DNA from: Pseudomonadota bacterium
Lineage (GTDB): Bacteria > Pseudomonadota > Alphaproteobacteria > Rhizobiales > Kaistiaceae
DNA length: 11,476 nt
Assembly (NCBI GenBank): GCA_023433185.1
Contig: JAEZEN010000273.1
Span: forward strand, 1 to 11,476
Direction of reading: 5' to 3'
The notes under the pieces were generated by a model. The model searched no databases. It saw only the letters and a list, made by a program, of their open reading frames with translations, and had not been told where the DNA came from. Both the position numbers and the translations under genes were made by a program. Numbering within the stretch: the first letter of the stretch is position 1; each line of letters opens with the position of its first letter. Of this stretch, positions 1-5,701 are shown piece after piece.

Positions 1-429
1 GACGCGCGTGGCATCGTGGCCGCATTGGCTCTGGGTGCGGCCGGGGTGCAGATCGGAACGGCCTATCTGTTCACGCCCGAGGCACGACTTGCGGTGCCGC
101 ATCGGGAGGCCCTCTCCAGCGAGCGAGTACGTGAGACGGCTCTGACGAATATATTCACCGGACGGCCCGCCCGCGGAATCCTCAACCGGCTTATGCGAGA
201 GGTCGGACCGATGACCGCCGTTGCCCCCCCCTTCCCACTCGCTGGTGGTGCTCTCGCTCCCCTACGCGCTGCGACAGAAGGCATGGGTTCCGGCGATTTC
301 ATGTCCCTTTGGTCTGGCCAGTCGGCAGCGCTCTGCCGCCAGGCGACGGCTGGTGAACTGACCCGGCGTCTGGCCTCAGAGGCGATGGCACTTGTTGAGC
401 ACGGGATTTCCAGAACGCGACCAGGCTGA
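1..429 (+). CDS. Nitronate monooxygenase (2-nitropropane dioxygenase family), C-terminal part, 5' end outside window
   Basis: The frame is open from base 1 and ends with TGA at 427-429, giving the last 142 residues; the start lies upstream of the window. The piece opens with a GRGIVAALALGAAGVQIGT stretch, the glycine-rich FMN-phosphate-binding end of the TIM barrel in the nitronate monooxygenase/2-nitropropane dioxygenase family, followed by the family's TNIFTGRPARGI segment. The tail (a GSGDFxxLWSGQSAAL stretch and a final helix near ELTRRLASEA) is where these proteins normally finish, so the 3' end looks intact. Members oxidise alkyl nitronates with FMN and O2 in the cytoplasm. Nothing links it to the mobile DNA just downstream; it probably marks the edge of native chromosome. 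The family call is firm; the substrate is not known. Confidence 0.9.
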   Translation, partial: DARGIVAALALGAAGVQIGTAYLFTPEARLAVPHREALSSERVRETALTNIFTGRPARGILNRLMREVGPMTAVAPPFPLAGGALAPLRAATEGMGSGDFMSLWSGQSAALCRQATAGELTRRLASEAMALVEHGISRTRPG

Positions 430-431
430 CA

Positions 432-616
432 TTACGGAACCCTTGGGATTCCGCCATTTCGCCCAGAGAACGTTAGACGGTAGTTTCTCTCCCTCCGCCA
501 ATCTTCCGCATCCTTCTGGCGCACGGTGAAGCGCGACACAATCGACTCCGCTTTCACCATTCGGTCTTGGTCGTCGCACTTCTCCTCGATTTGAAGGTGG
601 ATGAACCGCGCCGGGT
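432..616 (-). other. Unassigned stretch between the monooxygenase and the IS3-type fragment, possible minus-strand coding remnant
   Basis: This stretch is less GC-rich than its surroundings. The minus strand is open and ends in TAA at 434-432, three bases past the monooxygenase stop. Its translation has a plausible protein composition, with a charged central part containing DDQDRMVKAESIVSRF and a final GRNGGIP. I do not recognise the family. The open frame runs on into the DNA upstream of orfA, so no start codon can be trusted. It may be the 3' remnant of a gene cut by arrival of the IS3-type element, or chance. Low confidence as a gene. Confidence 0.2.
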
Positions 617-651
617 TGATCGGAGGCTCCAGCTCCTGAGCAGGTGGAGCC

Positions 652-920
652 ATGACAAGCAAGACGACCAACAAGTCTTCCCCGGCGGTGCGCCAGCGAG
701 CCGTGCGGCTGGTGCTGGATCACGAACATGAACATCCCTCTCGCTCGGCGGCGATCATGTCGATCTCAGCCAAGATCGGCTGTACGAGCCAGACGCTGAA
801 CGAGTGGGTGAAGAACGCCGAGATTGATGCCGGCGTGCGGGCCGGTGTGCCGACGGACATGGCGGCGCAGGTGAAGAAGCTCGAGCGGGAGAACCGGGAG
901 CTTCGGCAGGCGAAGCGTCT
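652..920 (+). pseudogene. IS3-family transposase OrfA, 5' fragment (truncated by fusion)
   Basis: The ATG at 652 has a purine-rich AGGTGGAG just ahead of it. The first 90 or so residues are a typical OrfA/InsE-type protein: a basic N-terminus (RQRAVRLVLDHEHEHPS), a helix-turn-helix (AKIGCTSQTLNEWVK at about 42-56) and a coiled-coil leucine-zipper start (KKLERENRELRQA) used for OrfA dimerisation. In intact members RELRQA is followed by a NEILRKAS-like zipper and then a frameshift into the orfB integrase. Here the homology stops right after RELRQA (near base 912), and the frame then reads out-of-phase recombinase DNA up to a stop at 1102-1104. No orfB and no right end are visible, so this is dead. 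A left terminal repeat should lie about 20-60 bp upstream; a TGA-type end near 617 is only a guess. Confidence 0.8.
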
Positions 921-923
921 AAT

Positions 924-1820
924 GTATTTGTTTTCGGCATCCTCAAGTGCGGGTGCTGCGGCGGCGCCTACGCGAAGATCTCGAAGTTCCACTACGGCTG
1001 TGGCGCCGCCCGCCAGAAGGGCGCGGCGATCTGCAAGAATCTCCGCTCGATCCGTCAGGACGATCTGGAGCACACGGTGCTCTCGGTCCTGCGCACCCGG
1101 CTGATGGACCCGGCGCTCCTGGAAGAGTTCTGCCGCGAGTACACCGAGCACCTCAATAGGCTGCGCATCGAGCGCAACGCCTCGCTCGAAGGCTACAGGA
1201 GCGAGTACGCCCGCCTCGAGGCGCGGGAAGATCGGATGATCAAGGCGATCGGGGACGGCTTCGCCAATCCCAGGCTCAAGCAGGAGATGGCCGACGTCCT
1301 CGCCCGAAAGAACGAGCTGGAGCGTCTGATCGCCTCAACGGAGGAAGCCCCGGTTCTGATGCACCCGAACATGGGCGCTCGGTACCGCGAGGAGGTGACG
1401 CGACTCATCGGCTCGCTCAACGAGGACCAGTCGCGTGCCGAGGCGATCGAACTGATCCGCTCACTGATCGACTACATCGTGATCACGCCGGACCGGCGAC
1501 GGGGCGGGTCGACCGTCGACGTTCACGGCGATCTCGCCGGTATCCTCAACATCGCCGCAGGGAAAAAGGAAACGGAGGACGACGAATTTGATCTGCGGCA
1601 AATTCGGCTGGTCGCCGGCATGGCGCCGCACGATTACATAAAAACTGCAGGGATAGGTGGTGGCGGCGGAGGGCCTTTGCCTCGGCCGAATTCACGTAAT
1701 CCGGTCGGTGAAAAAGACCTGACCCTGCGCAATTTCAACAATGTGCAGGATAAGGTGGTGGAGCCGAGGGGAATCGAACCCCTGACCTCTGCAGTGCGAT
1801 TGCAGCGCTCTCCCATCTGA
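924..1820 (+). pseudogene. Large serine recombinase, C-terminal fragment (zinc beta-ribbon and coiled coil only)
   Basis: In the third frame, without any start codon at the proper place, the sequence encodes a recombinase zinc beta-ribbon: GILKCGCCGGAYAKI followed by HYGC and AICKN supplies the cysteines. A long charged helical segment follows (about 1140-1480), including LEAREDRMIKAIGDG and an ENEL-like heptad region, then IDYIVITPDRR. This is the C-terminal half of large serine recombinases of phage, transposon and integrative-element type. The catalytic N-terminal resolvase domain, with its active serine, is missing, replaced by the IS3 OrfA piece. The frame runs past a GIGGGGGG stretch and through the antisense of the tRNA gene to a TGA at 1818-1820; the last 20-odd residues (VEPRGIEPLTS...) are the familiar translation of an antisense tRNA, so the natural C-terminus probably lay near 1620-1680. 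An in-frame ATG at 1077 could start a shorter product, but it would lack catalysis. Confidence 0.8.
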
Positions 1821-1831
1821 GCTACGGCCCC
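1756..1831 (-). tRNA. tRNA-Ala (anticodon CGC)
   Basis: Read on the minus strand, 76 nt fold into a full cloverleaf: a 7-bp acceptor stem, a 4-bp D stem, a 5-bp anticodon stem (CTGCA/TGCAG), a 5-nt variable loop and a 5-bp T stem (AGGGG/CCCCT) with a TTCGATT loop. The 7-nt anticodon loop is ATCGCAC, so the anticodon is CGC (complement of 1796-1798), reading GCG alanine codons. The acceptor stem contains G3-U70, the classic alanine identity pair, which independently confirms the amino acid. CCA is encoded (1756-1758). All stems pair, so the gene looks functional. Positions 32 and 38 of the loop are A and C, an unusual combination. Its 3' end faces, and is overlapped antisense by, the serine recombinase remnant. 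Confidence 0.97.
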
Positions 1832-1873
1832 GCCGCAAGGTCTGCGTGGGGCGCAGGCCCTGATGAACGGCGC

Positions 1874-1903
1874 CATTTACGATTTGCCCCGCCGCACTGT
1901 CAA
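1874..1903 (-). promoter_or_regulatory. Promoter of tRNA-Ala
   Basis: The minus strand has a perfect TTGACA -35 box (1903-1898), an 18-nt spacer and TAAATG (1879-1874) as a weaker -10. This is followed by GCGCCG, a G/C-rich discriminator as expected for stable-RNA promoters under stringent control. The predicted start near 1867 leaves a leader of about 36 nt before the mature tRNA 5' end at 1831. The position, orientation and perfect -35 are seen; activity is inferred. Confidence 0.6.
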
Positions 1904-1908
1904 GGCGA

Positions 1909-1938
1909 TGTCCGGGTTCAGGAGATATGAGACTGGGG
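1909..1938 (+). repeat. Terminal inverted repeat, transposase 3' side
   Basis: The repeat begins TGTCCGGGTTCAGG and pairs with the reverse complement of 2158-2187 at 25 of 30 positions. The mismatches fall at repeat positions 15, 16, 21, 22 and 28. It contains the transposase stop codon. Confidence 0.75.
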
Positions 1939-2156
1939 CGTCTTTTTGGCTCGGCTTGCGGAGAGGTACTGTGCGGTGTCAGGCCGGCAAGTGCTTTGTG
2001 CGGTCTGTGATGGTTGTAGGGGTACTGGAAGCTGTCGAGGATCGGATTGAGGGCCTCGACGGATGGCGAAAGGTCGTAGCTGGCGTAGAATTCGTATCGC
2101 CATGCACCGTTGCAGCGCCCGGTGGCGCCGTTGATCCGGGGCCGTTTGGGCGGCAG
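1918..2156 (-). pseudogene. IS481-like transposase C-terminal remnant, frameshifted, catalytic Glu lost
   Basis: The minus strand from 2156 translates as LPPKRPRINGATGRCNGAW, then RYEFYASYDL, then YNHHRPHKALAGLTP. This is the end of the DDE integrase core of IS481-type transposases (compare family patterns such as NGxVERxNxxWRYEFY and YNxxRPHxALxxxTPAEYL). After AGLTP (about 1974-1976) the coding phase shifts by one base; the continuing AQYLSASRAKKTPQSHIS then ends in TGA at 1920-1918, a family-typical C-terminus. A single-base deletion explains the shift. The third catalytic residue, Glu of the VER motif, is replaced: the sequence reads T-G-R, with the Gly codon at 2120-2118. The upstream DD part of the active site is absent. 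The gene is therefore broken three ways. Confidence 0.75.
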
Positions 2157-2157
2157 C

Positions 2158-2187
2158 CCTCAGTCATATATTCCCTGAACCCGGACA
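2158..2187 (-). repeat. Terminal inverted repeat, former transposase 5' side
   Basis: On the minus strand the repeat starts at 2187 with TGTCCGGGTTCAGG and matches the repeat at 1909-1938. It abuts transposase coding sequence from the middle of the gene, marking the deletion junction near 2157. Confidence 0.75.
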
Positions 2188-2401
2188 GGCTCTTGCCTGC
2201 ACGCGCGAAGCATCGCTATGGTCCACGGGCGCCGACCGGCATGCATCCCCTTTCTTGCGGATCGGCGGCGCACGTCCGGTCCACTCCCAGGCCTCCCGCC
2301 CCGATGCCGCCACGTCACGCGATCCCACGGGTTCCCCGCGTTCGGGACCTGTCACGCGGCACAAAGGCCAGCGCCGGCAGCCCGCCTCTCCCCGTCGCCG
2401 C
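2188..2401. other. Non-coding leader between the IS remnant and the nucleotidyltransferase gene
   Basis: Frames across this stretch are open but give Pro/Arg-rich translations that look non-coding. I see no clear -35/-10 pair or Shine-Dalgarno site. The only pattern is an 8-bp direct repeat, GTCACGCG, at 2314-2321 and 2351-2358, of unknown meaning. The promoter of the nucleotidyltransferase gene should lie here. Confidence 0.4.
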
Positions 2402-4342
2402 ATGATGGGGCCCCTCGATTTCGGCATCGGACATTCGCAAGCGCTCCTTCTCAGGGCGGCCCTCGGCGCCGACAAGGCCGAGGCAGCCACCGCGCTGGCG
2501 GAGTGGTGGCGGGGCATCGCCAGTTTCGAGGACGTGCAGGGGACGGATTCCGCCCTGTTCGCCCAGATCCACGCCAACCTCGGGGCCCGCATACCTGACC
2601 CGAAACTCGCCGCCCGCATGAAGGGAACGGCGCGTCATGTCTGGCTGCGCAACCAGTACATGGTGGCGGATTGCGCGACGCTGGTCGGCGCCCTTGCCCG
2701 GGCCGGGGTGCCGACGGTGCTGCTCAAGGGCGCCGCGATGGCTGTCGCGGTCGACCGCAATGTCGGGCTGCGCTGGATGTCGGACTGTGACATCCTCGTC
2801 CCGCCGGAGACTGCCCTCGCGGTGATCCGCATCCTCGCCGAGCAGGGGTTCACGAAGGACCAGGACGTGACGCCGCGCGACCTCGGGCTGGTGCACGGCC
2901 TGACGCTTCACGAGAAAGGCACCGGGCGCGACCGCATCGACCTCCACTGGCAGCCGATACGCGACATTGGCGCGGGCTCGATGACCCGGGCGGTGTTCGA
3001 AACGGCCCGACCGGCCGTGATCGGTATCGGTGGCGAGGCCTGCCGCGTCCCGGCGCCGGAACTGATGGTCTTCCACGCCATCGTCCACGGCACCGAGTGG
3101 TCCCCGCTGCCGCGCTACGACTGGCTGGTCGACACGGTGAAGATACTGCGCCAGGCCGGCGACCGCTTCGACTGGGACATCGTGATCCGCACCGCGCGCG
3201 CCTACCGCTTCGGCTTCCTGGTCGCCGCCGCGCTCGGCGAGGTCCGCCGGCACTTCGCCGACCTCGTGCCCGTCGCGGCAGCCCGGGCAGCCGGGCACCG
3301 AAACCCCTACTTCGAGCGGCGCGAGGCCCAGATCCGCAAGGCGGCCCCGGCGACCCGAACCGTGACGGACGAGCTACTGGTCACGGCCATGAAGGCGGGA
3401 CGCGGTTCGGATCGGGCGCTGGCCCGTCCGCTGCTGCATACGGCGCCGACGATCATCCGATCCCTATATGGCCCTCCGCCACCGGAAGCGCGGCTACCGC
3501 GCGCAAATGGCGATGTCGCCGTCACCTTCCTGCATGGCTGGTCGGCGCCCGAGCAGAGGGGGCGATGGACGGACGGCCACCTTGCCTCGATCGCCCTTGC
3601 CCATGCGGACGGGACGGCACCCGCAGCACTTCGGCTGCGCGTCCACACCCTTCCCGCCCCGACGCTCGGCCCCCAGACGGTAAGCCTGCTGTCGGGCTTC
3701 CGTCACCTCGGCGACCTGCATTGGGGCGCAGACGGCGCCGGACCGTATGCGCACATGCTCGACATCCCTAGGCGGGCCTGGCGCCGCGGGACGATGGTGA
3801 TGCGCTTCGAGATCGGCCGACCGGCGGCGCCCGTGGCGATCGGCATCGGCCACGATCCCCGCGCGCTCGGCATATTTCTCGAGGACCTGAGCGCGGTCCC
3901 CGCCGCCGCCGACTTGCTCTCGGCATGGCTTGGGCTGTCCGAGGCGGCCGCCCTGCCGCTTCTCTGGCACGGCTGGGCCCCACCGGAGCCGAACGGCGCC
4001 TGGACGTTCGGCAACCGGGCCGTCCTCCGTTGGCGCACACCCGTGCCGATCCCCGCCCGCCACCGCCTCCTCGTCGACGTGGCGGCGCGGGCGCCGGGGG
4101 GTGAGACGCTCACCGGACGCCATCTCGTCGACGGGCGCACCCTCGTGCGCTTCGCCCTCCCACCGGCTACCACGCTTGCGACGACGATGGCGCTGCCCCT
4201 CCCGCGCGCCTACCGCGCCGGAGAATCGCTCACTCTGGCCATCTTGATCGACAACCCGGTCACGCCCGCCACGACGGTCGGCGGGGGCGACACCCGCTCG
4301 CTCGGTCTCATGGTGGCGGGTCTGCGCATCGCGCCCGGCTGA
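2402..4342 (+). CDS. Nucleotidyltransferase family protein (PF14907-like) fused to two tandem C-terminal repeat domains
   Basis: With the ATG at 2402 the protein has 646 residues; an in-frame ATG at 2255 exists but adds 49 Pro/Arg/Ser-rich residues that look untranslated. No good ribosome site marks either. The first half is an uncharacterised-nucleotidyltransferase fold: LLKGAAMA (about 107-114), MSDCDILV with the metal-binding acidic pair D128 and D130, and IDLHW with a third acid at D180, then a helical part with YDWLVDTVKIL. The second half (about 376-646) holds two copies of a domain. Each opens with a GWxxPExxGxWTxG motif (Trp at about 380 and 525) and ends with a GxxDxRxLGxxxxxL strand, probably beta-sandwich, seen in glycan-related proteins. 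There is no signal peptide. This family accompanies HprK-like and PqqD-like proteins, both encoded nearby on the other strand. Its natural substrate is unknown. Confidence 0.85.
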   Translation: MMGPLDFGIGHSQALLLRAALGADKAEAATALAEWWRGIASFEDVQGTDSALFAQIHANLGARIPDPKLAARMKGTARHVWLRNQYMVADCATLVGALARAGVPTVLLKGAAMAVAVDRNVGLRWMSDCDILVPPETALAVIRILAEQGFTKDQDVTPRDLGLVHGLTLHEKGTGRDRIDLHWQPIRDIGAGSMTRAVFETARPAVIGIGGEACRVPAPELMVFHAIVHGTEWSPLPRYDWLVDTVKILRQAGDRFDWDIVIRTARAYRFGFLVAAALGEVRRHFADLVPVAAARAAGHRNPYFERREAQIRKAAPATRTVTDELLVTAMKAGRGSDRALARPLLHTAPTIIRSLYGPPPPEARLPRANGDVAVTFLHGWSAPEQRGRWTDGHLASIALAHADGTAPAALRLRVHTLPAPTLGPQTVSLLSGFRHLGDLHWGADGAGPYAHMLDIPRRAWRRGTMVMRFEIGRPAAPVAIGIGHDPRALGIFLEDLSAVPAAADLLSAWLGLSEAAALPLLWHGWAPPEPNGAWTFGNRAVLRWRTPVPIPARHRLLVDVAARAPGGETLTGRHLVDGRTLVRFALPPATTLATTMALPLPRAYRAGESLTLAILIDNPVTPATTVGGGDTRSLGLMVAGLRIAPG

Positions 4343-4351
4343 GCCCTCAGC
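4338..4351. other. Small hairpin formed by two convergent stop codons
   Basis: GCTGA (4338-4342) and TCAGC (4347-4351) pair around a 4-nt GCCC loop. The TGA of the nucleotidyltransferase gene and the TGA of the opposing glycosyltransferase gene make up the stem. There is no T-run on either side, so this is not a standard terminator. Confidence 0.4.
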
Positions 4352-5036
4352 GCGGAGGCGGCGTCATTGCCCGGCGGAGCGTGAGGGCGTCACGCAAGCC
4401 GGCGAGGCTGTCCTGCTGTTGCTCGTGGCGGCGAACGATCCCCATGTTGTTCGCATGGATGCGGCGCCGGGCGACGACCTCCTCCAACACCCGATAGCGG
4501 AACCCGAGCACGGACACACGTGCCCACCAATTCACAAAATCCGAGGACGTGAACGACTCGTCGAACGTGCCGAAACGGTCGAACGCCGCGCGGCGGATGA
4601 GGAGGGTGGATCGATGAATTCCGACCATCGGTGTCTCGGGGACGAGATACCGGGCCCTCGCAGGGGACAGCTCCTCGCTGAGGAACTGCTCGACACCGCC
4701 GAACACACCGTCGAGCGAGGTATCTTCGGCCAGGAGTGGACCCTGCAGAGCGAGCTTGCCCGAGGTCCAGAGATCGTCGGCATCGAGAAAGGCGACGAAG
4801 TCGCCAGTGGCCAGTCTAAGGGCCCGATTGATCGCTGTGGCTGGCCCGCGGTTTTCCTGCCGCAGGAGCCGCACGGCGCCGCCGTAGCCGGCGACGATAT
4901 CGGCGCCGCCGTCGGTCGAGCCGTCGTCGACGACGATCAGTTCGTCCGGAGGGAGGGTCTGGCCGAGTATGCTGTCGATCGTCGCGCCGACATATGCCCG
5001 GTTGTTATAGAGGGGAACGATCACCGAGACCTTCAT
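4347..5036 (-). CDS. Family 2 glycosyltransferase (first of three paralogues by map position, last in operon)
   Basis: A 229-residue GT-A fold enzyme. The N-terminal MKVSVIVPLYNNRAYV strand and VDDGSTDG (36-43) bind the nucleotide sugar. NRGPATAINRAL (62-73) is the usual second nucleotide-side element, and DADD (85-88) is the metal-binding DxD site. A weak ED-like region at SSDFVNWW (164-171) and RRIHANN (191-197) fit the acceptor side. The protein is cytoplasmic, lacks a transmembrane tail and is short even for GT2. It would transfer a sugar from a nucleotide donor to a lipid-linked glycan or a protein; the sugar cannot be told. The ATG at 5036 overlaps the stop of the next gene upstream by ATGA (5036-5033), so translation is likely coupled. 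Its stop lies 4 nt from that of the convergent nucleotidyltransferase gene. Confidence 0.92.
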   Translation of the reverse strand: MKVSVIVPLYNNRAYVGATIDSILGQTLPPDELIVVDDGSTDGGADIVAGYGGAVRLLRQENRGPATAINRALRLATGDFVAFLDADDLWTSGKLALQGPLLAEDTSLDGVFGGVEQFLSEELSPARARYLVPETPMVGIHRSTLLIRRAAFDRFGTFDESFTSSDFVNWWARVSVLGFRYRVLEEVVARRRIHANNMGIVRRHEQQQDSLAGLRDALTLRRAMTPPPR

Positions 5037-5701
5037 TGCCGACTCCGTCGTGCGATCGACAGAAGCCTCAGCGCGTCTATCGTGCCGGCCTGGCTGCGGC
5101 CGATCTCGCGGGTGATGTTGCCATCGTGGCGCCTGTAGATGAGGCTCGTCACGTCAACCGGCAGGATGATCGCGCCCGCCGACTTGGCGCGCATCATGAA
5201 CTCGATGTCGTCCGTCGTCGCGAGGGTCTCGCTGAGCAACCCGACCCGATCGAAGAGCGAACGGCGCAGGAGCATCGATTGCAGCAGCACCGGCACATGG
5301 ACCTTGTGCCATTTCGCAAGTTCCTCCCGCGTCGGCTCCCGCTCGGCGAGGAGCACCGTGCGCCCGACAACGCCGTCCGCGTCAGGCTCCGCCTCGAGCG
5401 CCGCGGCGAGGGCCATGAGACGCCCGTCCGGCCACAGATCGTCAGCATCCTGGAAGGCAACGACGTCTCCCGTCGCAACCCGCAATCCCCGATTCCGCGC
5501 CGCCCCGATACCGCCGTGGCCCTCACGGACGAGGACCACTCTTTCGCCGTAGGATAATCCGACCTCCGTCGAGCCGTCCGTGGAGCCGTCGTCGACCAGA
5601 ATGACCTCGTCGGGAGCCAGCGACTGTCCGAGCACGCTGTCGATGGCGGGCCGGAAATACGGGCCGGGATTGTAGAAGGGAATGATGCAGCTGATCCTCA
5701 T
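5033..5701 (-). CDS. Family 2 glycosyltransferase (second paralogue)
   Basis: A 222-residue GT2 enzyme with MRISCIIPFYNPGPYF at the start, VDDGSTDG at 36-43, GIGAARNRGL at 65-74, DADD at 85-88, the ED-like TTDDIEFMMRA at 162-172 and YRRHDGN at 189-195. The motifs fall at the same residue numbers as in both neighbours, so the three arose by tandem duplication. Compared with the downstream copy (4347-5036) the acceptor half differs most, which suggests a different acceptor or linkage. It overlaps the genes on both sides by 4 bp (ATGA at 5701-5698 and at 5036-5033), placing it firmly inside one operon. Donor and acceptor are unknown. Confidence 0.92.
   Translation of the reverse strand: MRISCIIPFYNPGPYFRPAIDSVLGQSLAPDEVILVDDGSTDGSTEVGLSYGERVVLVREGHGGIGAARNRGLRVATGDVVAFQDADDLWPDGRLMALAAALEAEPDADGVVGRTVLLAEREPTREELAKWHKVHVPVLLQSMLLRRSLFDRVGLLSETLATTDDIEFMMRAKSAGAIILPVDVTSLIYRRHDGNITREIGRSQAGTIDALRLLSIARRSRQ

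Larger units (their letters stand above)
1909..2187 (-). mobile_element. IS481-like insertion sequence, 279-bp internal-deletion derivative (MITE-like)
   Basis: Two inverted repeats face each other at 1909-1938 and 2158-2187. The outer 14 bases, TGTCCGGGTTCAGG, are identical and 25 of 30 positions match overall. They start with TGT, as IS481-family ends do. Between them the minus strand encodes only the last part of an integrase-core transposase, whose stop codon (1920-1918) lies inside the 1909 end, as in many intact elements of this type. The other end joins almost directly (about 2157) to the middle of the transposase, so the whole 5' coding part has been deleted. Flanks (GGCGA on the left, GGCTC on the right) show no clear target duplication. 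The element cannot transpose alone but keeps both ends needed for mobilisation by a full-length relative. Confidence 0.75.

Noticed and set aside
641..651. GGTGGAGCC shared with the tRNA 3' end, as a possible att repeat
   Set aside because: Only 9 bases match and it is the ribosome-binding region of orfA; too short to call an attachment site.
1711..1749. Possible terminator after tRNA-Ala on the minus strand (CCTGC/GCAGG stem, then a T-run)
   Set aside because: The stem is only 5 bp with a 16-nt loop, and the TTTTT lies about 8 nt beyond it; too weak to list.
1863..2405. 180-codon plus-strand open frame over the IS remnant and leader
   Set aside because: It is antisense to the transposase fragment and crosses both terminal repeats; the translation is Pro/Arg-rich with no family pattern.
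4419..5138. Long plus-strand frame opposite the first GT2 gene
   Set aside because: Mirror of a well-supported GT2 gene in GC-rich DNA; no domain pattern of its own.
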